Assembly (NCBI RefSeq): GCF_000517085.1 | Contig: NZ_KI912107.1 | Span: forward strand, 3,345,980 to 3,409,979 | Source of the DNA: Saccharicrinis fermentans DSM 9555 = JCM 21142 | GTDB taxonomy: Bacteria > Bacteroidota > Bacteroidia > Bacteroidales > Marinilabiliaceae | Direction: 5' to 3' | DNA length: 64,000 nt | Shown here: in pieces, positions 1-8,594 of the stretch | How positions within the stretch are numbered: the stretch's first letter is position 1 | Layout of the letters: each line of letters starts with the position of its first letter | Translations under genes and position numbers: made by a program | Notes under the pieces: model-generated | Told to the model about the DNA's origin: nothing | Seen by the model: the letters and a program-made list of their open reading frames with translations, nothing else | Database searches by the model: none

Positions 1-2
1 TC

Positions 3-1556
3 ACCTTTACGACTGCCAAGTTCAATATTTGGAACGGCAACGCAGGTGATAATGACTTCTCCAACTCAGCCAACTATGAAATAGGCTATACGTATGGAGC
101 TGGTGTTTTAGTGGCAGCCAATGAACCTTTAATGATCATCAGTGATGATGCTAACATACCCCATTTAATCATTGAACCATTAGCTAAGGTTACCATAGCA
201 TCGGGCACAACAGTTACCTTAAGTGACGAACTAACCATCATCAGCGATGCCTCCGGCAGCGGTTCACTCATTATTGATGGAACGCTATCAGTAAGCAGCT
301 CTAAAATCAACATCCAACAAAATATCACAGATGCCAGCCAGTATGAATTTGTCAGTCCTCCCGTACAGGGTGCCACGCATGCAAGCATAGGTGCAGACGG
401 TGCCATATATTCCTGGAATAACCAAACAGGAAATTGGGACTCTCAAACTACAGATGCCAGTTTAAATCCCATGAGTGGATATATTCTTAAAAGCTCCAAT
501 GACTTATTATACAACGGAGCACTTAACAGAGGTTCCTTTTCTATCGACGCAAAGGGGACTCCGAAAAATTCAGGTTTTACTTTAGCAGGAAACCCTTACA
601 CAGCATCTATTGATTGGGATTTGATCGCTTCAGAAGATAAATTTAATATCAAAGATAAATTCTGGATATACAAAGATGGTATCTATGCCAACCATGATGT
701 AAGCACTGGAATAGATACCGATTTAGAAGGTGATGCTTCCCTCATCCCTAGTGGACATGCCTTTTGGATTCAAGCCAACTGGAGTGAAGGGGAAACCGTT
801 ACTGGTACCCTTTCTGTAAATGAAACCTACTTGGCTCACAATGAAACTTCCTATTTAAAATCAGGAAGCAGCGCTAACGAAGCCATTCCACACATTAAAC
901 TGGCTGGAATCCACAATGGGGTTCAATGTGAAAAGGCCATTGGCTTTACGCCCAATGCCTCCGAGTTTTATGACGACTACGATACACCTCGCTTCTTTGG
1001 ATTTAGCCCAGATGCCATCGAGTTGTATTCGATTGTTGAAGACAAAAAATTAGCAATTAACTCCTACCCGGAACTAATCAATAACATGGTCATTCCTCTG
1101 GGTTATAAGACGCGCTCGTCGGGTACTTTTACCATTCGAATAAATAACATGACCAAAATGGAAGATGGCTTGCAAGTATTATTAACCGACCATCTTGAAA
1201 ATACAGTTATCGATCTTAATTCGGAAGGCTCCTATGAATTCACTTCGGAAGCAACAAGCTCCGATGACCGTTTCAGCATTCAACTAATAGGCGATGTCAG
1301 CACTGATGTTGACACACCCGCAACAGATGATAAATCAATCAATATATATAGTATAGAAAGCACCCTATATATTAAAGTAGACAATATCAAAAATCCCGAA
1401 TACACACTATACAACATCGATGGAAAGTTAATTGACATGGATCGATTAAATCCACAATCGTTAAACCACATTGAGATGAATGGTCAAAAAGGGATATTTA
1501 TTGTTAAAGTAATAGGCGATGGCTTTGTTACATCAAAAAAAGTAGTCATTAATTAG
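3..1556 (+). CDS. Type IX-secreted protein, 3' part (5' end outside window)
   Basis: The reading frame is open from base 3, so the gene begins upstream of the window; a GTG at 111 is internal, not a convincing start. The visible part is about 517 residues of Ser/Thr/Asn-rich, beta-type sequence. The last ~75 residues look like a type IX secretion (Por) C-terminal sorting domain: a short beta-sandwich with a TLYNIDGKLI strand and the ending KGIFIVKVIGDG...SKKVVIN. In this family the domain directs export across the outer membrane and is then removed or used for surface attachment. The function of the secreted part is not recognisable. A small peptide gene follows 33 bp downstream, before a terminator, so the two are probably cotranscribed. 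Confidence 0.8.
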   Translation, partial: TFTTAKFNIWNGNAGDNDFSNSANYEIGYTYGAGVLVAANEPLMIISDDANIPHLIIEPLAKVTIASGTTVTLSDELTIISDASGSGSLIIDGTLSVSSSKINIQQNITDASQYEFVSPPVQGATHASIGADGAIYSWNNQTGNWDSQTTDASLNPMSGYILKSSNDLLYNGALNRGSFSIDAKGTPKNSGFTLAGNPYTASIDWDLIASEDKFNIKDKFWIYKDGIYANHDVSTGIDTDLEGDASLIPSGHAFWIQANWSEGETVTGTLSVNETYLAHNETSYLKSGSSANEAIPHIKLAGIHNGVQCEKAIGFTPNASEFYDDYDTPRFFGFSPDAIELYSIVEDKKLAINSYPELINNMVIPLGYKTRSSGTFTIRINNMTKMEDGLQVLLTDHLENTVIDLNSEGSYEFTSEATSSDDRFSIQLIGDVSTDVDTPATDDKSINIYSIESTLYIKVDNIKNPEYTLYNIDGKLIDMDRLNPQSLNHIEMNGQKGIFIVKVIGDGFVTSKKVVIN

Positions 1557-1589
1557 TGAGTTTTAATTCTTTCAATTATTTTTGCAACA

Positions 1590-1784
1590 ATGAAAACAAT
1601 TAATAAGAAAACATATAATAAACCCACTGTCACTGCTCATTCCATAGATCACGAGATTTCCTTGGTTATGATGACCTATACGGATCCCGACGGTCCGCCT
1701 TTTCCACTAGATTCTGAGGCAGCAAGCCCGGCAGAGGATAGCCCTCAACCCAATAGTTTTGACGAAAATCCCTTTGGGGAATAA
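1590..1784 (+). CDS. Small acidic, Pro-rich peptide gene downstream of a T9SS substrate
   Basis: A 64-residue ORF with an ATG start and its own stop, placed between the secreted-protein gene and a strong terminator. The first ~20 residues are basic and contain a YNKPTV motif; then comes EISLVMM; the last ~35 residues are rich in Asp, Glu, Pro and Ser and end NPFGE. There is no signal peptide and no cysteine. From memory, short Bacteroidota proteins with a KPxV start and an acidic, Asn/Pro/Gly tail are common and mostly unnamed; I cannot assign a function. A ribosomally made peptide precursor is possible because of the leader/core-like division, but no modification enzyme is visible nearby. 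Confidence 0.6.
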   Translation: MKTINKKTYNKPTVTAHSIDHEISLVMMTYTDPDGPPFPLDSEAASPAEDSPQPNSFDENPFGE

Positions 1785-1790
1785 AATACA

Positions 1791-1821
1791 AAGACCATCC
1801 ATTAATGATGGTCTTTTTTTT
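1791..1821 (+). terminator. Intrinsic terminator after the small peptide gene
   Basis: Nine-base perfect stem AAGACCATC / GATGGTCTT with a seven-base loop, running into a T tract. It begins 7 bases after the stop codon of the small peptide gene and ends that transcription unit. Confidence 0.9.
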
Positions 1822-1828
1822 ATCTTTG
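1821..1828 (+). promoter_or_regulatory. Possible -7 box for rlmD
   Basis: TATCTTTG matches the Bacteroidota -7 consensus TAnnTTTG and lies directly after the terminator T tract. No clear -33 TTTG is present because that position falls inside the hairpin. It would give rlmD a leader of roughly 110 bases. Confidence 0.4.
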
Positions 1829-1945
1829 CTGCCTGATAGAATGGTATATGTATCGTATACCAGCATACTATCACAAAAAAATAACAACCAAGGATTTACA
1901 ACCATAAAGCCTGGTTATTTTAATGCATGTATAAAGATAAATATT

Positions 1946-3355
1946 GTGGGAAGATCCAGAAAGAGGAAACCTCTGTTTGAACAAGTTGAAATAATTGATG
2001 TGGCTGCCGAAGGAAAAGCCTTGGCCAAAATTGAAGATAAAATTTTATTTGTACAGAATGCTGTACCCGGTGACATCGTAGATGTACAGGTAAATAAAAA
2101 AAGAAAAAGTTTTTATGAAGGATATGTTACCCAATATCATAAATTATCAGACATTAGGGTAGAACCCTTCTGTTCGCATTTTGGCACATGTGGTGGATGC
2201 AAATGGCAAGCCCTCCCCTACACCGAACAATTAAAATACAAGCAACGTGAGGTAGCCAACAATCTGCAACGAATTGGCAAAATAGATCTCCCCGAGGTCA
2301 TGCCTATTATAGCTTCTCAAAAAGACCGTTATTACCGCAACAAACTAGAATACACCTTTTCCAATAAAAGATGGGTAGAAGAACATGAGATGGATATTGC
2401 ACAAGAGTCCACTGAACGCTACGGCTTAGGCTTTCATATACCGCGCATGTTCGATAAGGTAATTGACATAAAAAAATGCTACTTACAAGATGAGCCTTCC
2501 AACAGCATCCGTTTGGCCATAAAAAAATATGCACTGGACAATGAGCTCACATTTTTTGATATTCGCAATCAAGAAGGCTTCCTGCGCACCTTGATCATCC
2601 GAACCTCCACAACCGGAGAAGTAATGGTTATTGTTGTTTTTTATCACGAAGACAGCCAAAAGAGAGAAGGACTGCTAAATCATCTGAAAGAGACATTTCC
2701 ACAGATCACCTCTCTGCTATATGTGATTAATGAAAAAGCCAACGATACCATTGGTGACCAAGAAGTACTTTGCTATAGCGGACGTGAATATATCGAAGAA
2801 AAGATGGAAGGCCTTCGATTTAGAATTGGCCCCAAATCGTTCTATCAAACCAATTCAGAACAAGCCTATGAACTATATAAAGTAACCCGAGACTTTGCCG
2901 GACTTACAGGCAACGAGGTAGTATACGACCTATATACAGGAACCGGTACCATCGCTAATTTCGTAGCCTCCAAAGCAAAGAAAGTAGTTGGTATTGAATA
3001 CGTTCCCGAAGCCATTGAAGATGCCGTAATCAACTCCAATAATAACCAAATAGACAATACCATCTTTTATGCCGGAGACATGAAGGATGTATTAAACCCC
3101 ATTTTTATAGAAGAAAATGGCGCCCCTGATGTTATCATCGCAGACCCACCAAGAGCGGGCATGCACGAAGATGTGGTACACACCATTCTTAAAACCAATG
3201 CCCCACGCATTGTTTATGTAAGTTGTAATTCGGCTACACAAGCCAGAGACCTACAAATTTTAGATCAAAAATATAAAGTATTAAAAATACAACCTGTTGA
3301 TATGTTTCCACATACCCATCATGTTGAAAACGTAGTACTTTTAGAACTCAAATAG
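1946..3355 (+). CDS. rlmD: 23S rRNA (uracil-C5)-methyltransferase RlmD
   Basis: SAM-dependent enzyme that methylates C5 of a uracil in 23S rRNA (U1939 in E. coli numbering). An N-terminal TRAM RNA-binding domain covers about residues 5-60. The iron-sulfur cysteines follow as C-x5-C-x2-C near residues 75-84, with a fourth in KKCYLQDE. The Rossmann methyltransferase part carries YDLYTGTGTIANF, DPPRAGMHED and the catalytic cysteine in VSCNSATQARDL. I chose the GTG at 1946 because homologous proteins begin with a basic GRSRKRKP-like stretch; the frame stays open back to 1805, but that part overlaps the upstream terminator. The DEAD-box helicase starts 12 bp after the stop, suggesting a joint RNA-maturation operon. 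Confidence 0.88.
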   Translation: MGRSRKRKPLFEQVEIIDVAAEGKALAKIEDKILFVQNAVPGDIVDVQVNKKRKSFYEGYVTQYHKLSDIRVEPFCSHFGTCGGCKWQALPYTEQLKYKQREVANNLQRIGKIDLPEVMPIIASQKDRYYRNKLEYTFSNKRWVEEHEMDIAQESTERYGLGFHIPRMFDKVIDIKKCYLQDEPSNSIRLAIKKYALDNELTFFDIRNQEGFLRTLIIRTSTTGEVMVIVVFYHEDSQKREGLLNHLKETFPQITSLLYVINEKANDTIGDQEVLCYSGREYIEEKMEGLRFRIGPKSFYQTNSEQAYELYKVTRDFAGLTGNEVVYDLYTGTGTIANFVASKAKKVVGIEYVPEAIEDAVINSNNNQIDNTIFYAGDMKDVLNPIFIEENGAPDVIIADPPRAGMHEDVVHTILKTNAPRIVYVSCNSATQARDLQILDQKYKVLKIQPVDMFPHTHHVENVVLLELK

Positions 3356-3367
3356 CACGGAATAACC

Positions 3368-4489
3368 ATGGAAAATTTTGAACAACTAGGTATTAAGAAA
3401 CCATTCGTTAAGGCTATTAACGAAATGAACATTGTTACACCTACGAACATACAGGCGCAAGTAATCCCCTTGTTGCTGCAAAACAATACCGATTTGATTG
3501 CCCAAGCACAAACAGGCACAGGTAAAACGGCAGCCTTTGGCTTGCCCTTATTACATCGGGTAGACGCAAAAAGAAAAGAGATACAAGGCTTAATCCTATG
3601 TCCCACCAGGGAATTAGGGCAACAGATTGCCAAACAACTATTTAAATTCACCAAATATTCCGACAAGATATTTACCGAGGCAGTTTTTGGTGGTGCCCAG
3701 ATAGAACCCCAAATAAGTGCCTTACGTCGACCCACCCACATTGTGGTAGCCACTCCAGGCAGACTCATCGACTTGGTAAAACGCAAGGCTGTGGATCTTC
3801 GCAAAGTAAAGACCGTCATCCTTGACGAAGCTGATGAAATGCTCAGCATGGGTTTCAAGAAGGAACTAGACGAGATTCTAACCATGCTTCCTTCCGTAGA
3901 GAACAAATGGCTTTTTTCTGCCACGATGCCCGATGGCATCAAGAAAATGGTCAAACGCCACCTTTCTGGCAAAGCTGTCAAAATAGAAGTCAACAAAAAG
4001 CGACAGGTCAATAAAAATATCGATCACCAGTTCTTGGTATGCGAAGAGGGAGAAAAATTGCATGTACTACTGCAAATGTTAAATGCCGATCCACATTCCA
4101 GAGGCGTTGTTTTCTGCAAAACAAAATCTGCAGCCCAAACACTTGCCAAACAGCTTATAGCCAAAAACATTGCCACAGATGCCATACAAGGCGACTTAAA
4201 ACAAGTAGAACGAGATAAGGTAATGCGAGCCTTCAAAAACGAATCCCTACGCATATTAATCGCAACCGACCTGGCAGCACGCGGAATTGATATTGCAGGA
4301 TTATCCTTTGTTGTTCATTACCAACTGCCTGACAAAGATGAATACTATACACACCGAAGCGGAAGAACAGCCCGTGCCGGTAATAAGGGTATTTCACTGG
4401 CATTGATTACCTCTAGCGAAATCAAACAAATCAGATGGTTTGAAAAAACACTGGGCATTAGTTTTAAACAGATTAGAAGAAGCAAATAG
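3368..4489 (+). CDS. DEAD-box ATP-dependent RNA helicase
   Basis: ATP-dependent RNA unwinding enzyme of the RhlE/DeaD-like group, 373 residues. All core motifs are present in order: Q motif (Phe-17 upstream region and TPTNIQAQVIP), AQTGTGKT near residue 50, PTRELG, TPGRLID, DEAD near 155, SAT near 186, ARGIDI near 306 and HRSGRTAR near 330. It ends shortly after the second RecA domain, so it lacks the long basic or RNA-binding C-terminal extension that many family members have. It follows rlmD by 12 bp, which points to a role in ribosome assembly or RNA turnover; the exact substrate is unknown. Confidence 0.9.
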   Translation: MENFEQLGIKKPFVKAINEMNIVTPTNIQAQVIPLLLQNNTDLIAQAQTGTGKTAAFGLPLLHRVDAKRKEIQGLILCPTRELGQQIAKQLFKFTKYSDKIFTEAVFGGAQIEPQISALRRPTHIVVATPGRLIDLVKRKAVDLRKVKTVILDEADEMLSMGFKKELDEILTMLPSVENKWLFSATMPDGIKKMVKRHLSGKAVKIEVNKKRQVNKNIDHQFLVCEEGEKLHVLLQMLNADPHSRGVVFCKTKSAAQTLAKQLIAKNIATDAIQGDLKQVERDKVMRAFKNESLRILIATDLAARGIDIAGLSFVVHYQLPDKDEYYTHRSGRTARAGNKGISLALITSSEIKQIRWFEKTLGISFKQIRRSK

Positions 4490-4525
4490 TAAAAATACAA
4501 CGCAGACAACATTGCTGCCAAATAG

Positions 4526-4560
4526 AAAAGAGGGGTTCGACAATGCCGAACCCCTCTTTT
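4526..4560. terminator. Bidirectional terminator between helicase gene and glnN
   Basis: Fourteen-base perfect inverted repeat (AAAAGAGGGGTTCG / CGAACCCCTCTTTT) with a seven-base loop between two convergent genes. The A and T runs at the ends make it work in both directions. Confidence 0.9.
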
Positions 4561-4579
4561 TATATCTAGTTGACCAATA

Positions 4580-6769
4580 CTAGCAGTTAAATAATAACTC
4601 ACGATATTTTGGCAAGGGCCACATTTCATCGTCAACGATCAACTCTAACTTATCAATATGATAACGAATATCATCCAAGTAAGGACGCACTTTCTGATCG
4701 TAAGCATAAGCTTTATCAAATCCATCATCCATTACATTACAATCCTTACGAGCTTGAATCATTTCTTTTCGCTTAGACTTAATAGCAGCAGTACGAAGAG
4801 AAATCTCTTTGATTAGTTCCAATCGACTACCCGCCAAGGTTTCGTATTCCTCTTCAGGAAATAATTCTTTCAAACCTTGAACGTTTTGAATCAACTTGGT
4901 TTGGTATTTAATAGCTGTAGGAACAATGTGATTAATGGCTAAATCAGCGAGCACACGCGATTCTATTTGAATCTTGTACACAAATTTCTCCAACTCAACC
5001 TCCACACGAGCTTCCAACTCTTTCTCGCCCATAATACCTCCTTCAACCAGCACTTTTTTAGATGGCTCTTCCAAGTATTTGCTCAACGATTCCGGTACAC
5101 TAGTAATATTGGTCAAACCACGTTTGGCAGCCTCCACTTTCCAGTCCTCAGAATACCCATCACCATTAAAACGAATAGGTTCACAGGCAAGAATAAGTCT
5201 TTTTAACACCTGAAAGATCGCTTCATCCTTCTTAACACCCGTTTCGATGAGTCCATCCACTTCTGCTTTAAACTCTCTCAATTGAGTAGCCACTGCAGCA
5301 CTTAATACGGTAGTAGACACAGCAGCATTAGCTGAAGATCCTACTGCACGGAACTCAAAACGGTTACCAGTAAAAGCAAACGGAGAAGTACGGTTACGGT
5401 CGGTGTTATCTAAAATAATTTCAGGAATACGGCCAATACCTAATTTAAGTGCTGTTTTTTCATCAGGTGTCATCTTATGATCAGGCACTTCGGCCACAAT
5501 CTTATCCAACATAGCTGAAACTTCCGTTCCTAAGAAAGCCGAGATAATAGCCGGAGGAGCCTCATTTGCACCTAAACGGTGACTATTGGAAGCTGTAAGA
5601 ATAGAAGCACGTAATAAATCCTGATTTTTATATACAGCCATCAAGGTGTTCACCACAAATGTTAAGAACTGCAGATTCGTTTTTGGGTTTTTTCCCGGTG
5701 CATATAAAACAACGCCCGTATCAGTACCCAAAGACCAGTTATTATGCTTACCTGACCCATTGATTCCAGCAAATGGTTTTTCATGAAATAACACACGAAA
5801 TTTATGACGACGCGAAACACGTTTCATCAAGTCCATCATAATTTGGTTATGATCATTACCCAAGTTAGCCTCTTCATAAATAGGTGCCACCTCAAACTGA
5901 GAAGGAGCCACCTCATTATGACGCGTTTTAATAGGCATACCTAATTTATGTGCCTCTAATTCCAAATCCACCATAAAACTTCCCACACGTTCTGGAATAG
6001 AACCAAAGTAATGGTCATCCAGTTGCTGATCCTTTGAAGACGAATGCCCCATTAGAGTGCGACCGGTTAAAACAAGGTCAGGACGAGCCTGATAAAGAGC
6101 CTCATCAATCAAGAAGTACTCTTGCTCCCAACCCATATTGGTATGAACCTTGGTCACATTCTTATCAAAATACTGACAAACAGCAGTGGCAGCCTCATCA
6201 ACTGCCGCTAAGGCCTTCAATAAAGGTGTTTTATAATCCAAGGCCTCGCCTGTATACGAAATAAATACAGTAGGAATACACAGTGTAGTTCCAACAATAA
6301 AAGCAGGAGAAGATGTATCCCAGGCAGTATAACCACGTGCTTCAAAAGTTTGACGAATACCTCCAGATGGAAAAGAAGAAGCATCTGGCTCTTGCTGAGC
6401 CAATAATTTACCAGAGAAATTCTCGATGATACTACCATCATCACCATAATCGATAAAACCATCATGTTTTTCTGCTGTTCCATCGGTCAATGGTTGAAAC
6501 CAGTGCGTATAGTGAGTAGCACCCTTTTCAATCGCCCATGCTTTCATACCAGAAGCAATACCGTCGGCCATTTTACGATCGATTGTTCCTCCTTTTGCAT
6601 TGGCAGCTTTTACTGCTGCAAATGAATCTTTAGAAAGATACTTTCGCATCGAATCCGTATTAAATACCATATCGGCATAATAATCCGTTACCTTATTCGA
6701 AGGTAACTTTACCTGTTTCGGTGCTCTGGAAAGCAACTCACTTAATGCATGAAATCTTAATGTAGCCAT
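4580..6769 (-). CDS. glnN: Glutamine synthetase type III
   Basis: Makes glutamine from glutamate, ammonia and ATP in the cytoplasm; the main ammonia-assimilating enzyme in many Bacteroidota. At 729 residues it has the length of type III enzymes and not the ~450-470 of type I. It begins MATLRFHALSE and carries the catalytic-domain motifs NGSGKHNNWS, RASILTASNSHRLGANEAPP and NRTSPFAFTGNRFEFR. The type III-specific C-terminal helical region follows (about residues 560-729). The start at 6769 is an ATG with a -7 box about 40 bases upstream. It is monocistronic: a terminator follows, and the upstream region is a 387-bp gap. No amtB or glnK gene is adjacent. Confidence 0.95.
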   Translation of the reverse strand: MATLRFHALSELLSRAPKQVKLPSNKVTDYYADMVFNTDSMRKYLSKDSFAAVKAANAKGGTIDRKMADGIASGMKAWAIEKGATHYTHWFQPLTDGTAEKHDGFIDYGDDGSIIENFSGKLLAQQEPDASSFPSGGIRQTFEARGYTAWDTSSPAFIVGTTLCIPTVFISYTGEALDYKTPLLKALAAVDEAATAVCQYFDKNVTKVHTNMGWEQEYFLIDEALYQARPDLVLTGRTLMGHSSSKDQQLDDHYFGSIPERVGSFMVDLELEAHKLGMPIKTRHNEVAPSQFEVAPIYEEANLGNDHNQIMMDLMKRVSRRHKFRVLFHEKPFAGINGSGKHNNWSLGTDTGVVLYAPGKNPKTNLQFLTFVVNTLMAVYKNQDLLRASILTASNSHRLGANEAPPAIISAFLGTEVSAMLDKIVAEVPDHKMTPDEKTALKLGIGRIPEIILDNTDRNRTSPFAFTGNRFEFRAVGSSANAAVSTTVLSAAVATQLREFKAEVDGLIETGVKKDEAIFQVLKRLILACEPIRFNGDGYSEDWKVEAAKRGLTNITSVPESLSKYLEEPSKKVLVEGGIMGEKELEARVEVELEKFVYKIQIESRVLADLAINHIVPTAIKYQTKLIQNVQGLKELFPEEEYETLAGSRLELIKEISLRTAAIKSKRKEMIQARKDCNVMDDGFDKAYAYDQKVRPYLDDIRYHIDKLELIVDDEMWPLPKYRELLFNC

Positions 6770-6809
6770 AATTTTATTAATAATTTATTATTCTTTCGAG
6801 TTAGCTGAA

Positions 6810-6817
6810 CAAAAATA
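6810..6817 (-). promoter_or_regulatory. -7 box of the glnN promoter
   Basis: Read on the minus strand the site is TATTTTTG, matching TAnnTTTG. It is about 40 bases upstream of the glnN ATG. The -33 region is T-rich without a clean TTTG. Confidence 0.5.
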
Positions 6818-7103
6818 TACAATTCTAAATTAAAACCTTTAAAAAATATGATTTTTTTCATCAAAATTAACTTTCAAACAACAAAAACCCCTTTTTTTAG
6901 GCATCTACAGTATATTTTTTACAAAAAATCAATGTTTTTTCGGAATTAATATTCAATTACAAATTCAAAGACCCCAACACTAATCAGAAACTGAAAGCAC
7001 ATATGGTATTTTTACTTACAATTTAAAAGCACCCATACACCAATTTAAAACATTTCACTTTCACACCCACCCCAAGGCCCAGGCTTACACACCCAGAAAT
7101 CAC

Positions 7104-7129
7104 AAATGCCGATTAAACAAATCGGCATT
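7104..7129 (-). terminator. Hairpin downstream of the M20 dipeptidase gene
   Basis: Nine-base inverted repeat AATGCCGAT / ATCGGCATT with a seven-base loop, 28 bases after the dipeptidase stop codon. There is no clear T run on the minus strand, so termination is likely but not certain. Confidence 0.5.
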
Positions 7130-7156
7130 CACATATACAATAAGGCAATACGACAA

Positions 7157-8527
7157 CTATTTTTTCAAAGCCACATATCTTTCGTAAAAATAAGGAATGG
7201 CCTCAATTCCTGTAAAAAACTGCTCCAAAGGATAATTTTCATTGGGAGAATGAATTGCATCCGACTCCAGACCAAAACCCATCAATATAGACTTAACACC
7301 CAGAATATCTTCAAAAGTAGAAATAATTGGAATAGAGCCACCACTACGAACAGGCACAGGCTTGCGACTAAACACTTTTTCATAAGCCTGTTCGGCAGCC
7401 TGATATTCTGGCATATCAATAGGACATACATATCCCTGTCCACCATGCAAGCTTCTCACTTCCACCTGAACACTTGCAGGCGCAATAGCTTCAAAGTGAT
7501 TTTTAAACATCTCAGCTATTTTACGATGATCCTGATTAGGCACCAAACGAGAAGAAATCTTAGCAAATGCTTTTGATGGCAGAACAGTTTTTGCACCTTC
7601 ACCCGTATAACCTCCCCAAATACCACAAACATCAAACGAAGGACGAATACCTGTTCGCTCACTGGTAGAATATCCAACCTCTCCATCCAACTCACGAATA
7701 CCCAACGCCTCTTTATATGTATCTACATCAAAAGGAGCTTGCGCCATCCTATTTCGTTCTTCTAAGCTAACCTCTACTACATCGTCATAAAATCCAGGGA
7801 TCGTAATTTTACCATTTTCATCGGTCATCTGGGCAATCATTTGTGCCAACACATTAATTGGATTAGCTACCGCCCCTCCAAACAAACCGGAGTGCAAATC
7901 TCTATTAGGACCGGTAACTTCCACTTCCCAATAGGCCAGGCCGCGAAGTCCTGTCGTAATTGAAGGTATACCCGGAGCAATCATAGAGGTATCCGATACC
8001 AATATCACATCCGCCTTCAACATATCCTTATGCTCCTTGCAGAACGCAGGCAAATGAACCGACCCAACCTCCTCTTCACCTTCAATCAAAAATTTCACAT
8101 TACAAGGCAACTGTTTTGTCTTCACCATAAATTCAAAAGCCTTGGCATGCATAAAACTCTGCCCCTTATCGTCATCAGCACCCCGTCCGTAGATATTTCC
8201 ATCTTTCACAACTGGTTCAAAAGGATCTGTATCCCAAAGATCAATTGGATCTACCGGCATCACATCCATATGACCATAGACCATAACAGTCGGTAATTTA
8301 TCATCTATTATCTTTTCACCATAGGTAATTGGATTACCAGCGGTTTCATATATTTCTGCACGATCCACACCCCCATCTAACAAAATCTTCTTCCACATTT
8401 CTGCGGCCTTATACATATCTCCCTTATGCGATTCTATACTACTGATCGATGGTATCCGAAGCAATTCAAACAGCTCCGACAAGAAACGCTTTTTATTTTC
8501 ACTTATATAACCTTTTAATCCTTCCAT
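7157..8527 (-). CDS. M20 family dipeptidase
   Basis: Zinc-dependent dipeptidase or carboxypeptidase of the M20 family, 456 residues from the chosen start. Metal and catalytic motifs visible are VYGHMDVMPVD (His ligand and the catalytic-base-associated Asp), RGADDDKGQ and EGEEEVGS (Glu pair), followed by the dimerisation (lid) domain and the closing GSIPIISTF / SDAIHSPNE region. The frame is open upstream to 8575, but the ATG at 8527 (MEGLKGYISENK) is preferred because it gives the usual family N-terminus and lies just behind a -7 box. No signal peptide is present, so it is cytoplasmic. It stands behind the TonB-receptor gene with 67 bp between but has its own promoter. Confidence 0.9.
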   Translation of the reverse strand: MEGLKGYISENKKRFLSELFELLRIPSISSIESHKGDMYKAAEMWKKILLDGGVDRAEIYETAGNPITYGEKIIDDKLPTVMVYGHMDVMPVDPIDLWDTDPFEPVVKDGNIYGRGADDDKGQSFMHAKAFEFMVKTKQLPCNVKFLIEGEEEVGSVHLPAFCKEHKDMLKADVILVSDTSMIAPGIPSITTGLRGLAYWEVEVTGPNRDLHSGLFGGAVANPINVLAQMIAQMTDENGKITIPGFYDDVVEVSLEERNRMAQAPFDVDTYKEALGIRELDGEVGYSTSERTGIRPSFDVCGIWGGYTGEGAKTVLPSKAFAKISSRLVPNQDHRKIAEMFKNHFEAIAPASVQVEVRSLHGGQGYVCPIDMPEYQAAEQAYEKVFSRKPVPVRSGGSIPIISTFEDILGVKSILMGFGLESDAIHSPNENYPLEQFFTGIEAIPYFYERYVALKK

Positions 8528-8556
8528 ATTCAAATTATTTAAAAAAACACAAGATA

Positions 8557-8564
8557 CAAAAGTA
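8557..8564 (-). promoter_or_regulatory. -7 box of the dipeptidase promoter
   Basis: Minus-strand TACTTTTG fits TAnnTTTG, about 30 bases upstream of the chosen ATG at 8527. This supports 8527 over the longer start at 8575, which would lie upstream of the box. Confidence 0.5.
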
Positions 8565-8594
8565 CCCCATAACATATTATGAAATATATCAGCC

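Larger units (their letters stand above)
6770..7156. other. 387-bp intergenic region upstream of glnN
   Basis: Very AT-rich and without a credible ORF. It holds the glnN -7 box (6810-6817, minus strand) and, near the far end, a hairpin behind the dipeptidase gene (7104-7129). Nothing else recognisable was seen. Confidence 0.6.

Noticed and set aside
1805-1945. N-terminal extension of rlmD from 1805
   Set aside because: It overlaps the terminator of the upstream unit and has no family similarity; the GTG at 1946 gives the normal N-terminus.
3319-4011. 230-codon minus-strand ORF
   Set aside because: It lies wholly opposite the DEAD-box helicase gene, has no recognisable domain and is rich in Ser/Leu/Pro as expected of an antisense shadow.
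7106-7576. 156-codon plus-strand ORF
   Set aside because: Opposite the M20 dipeptidase and starting within its downstream hairpin; no protein-like features.
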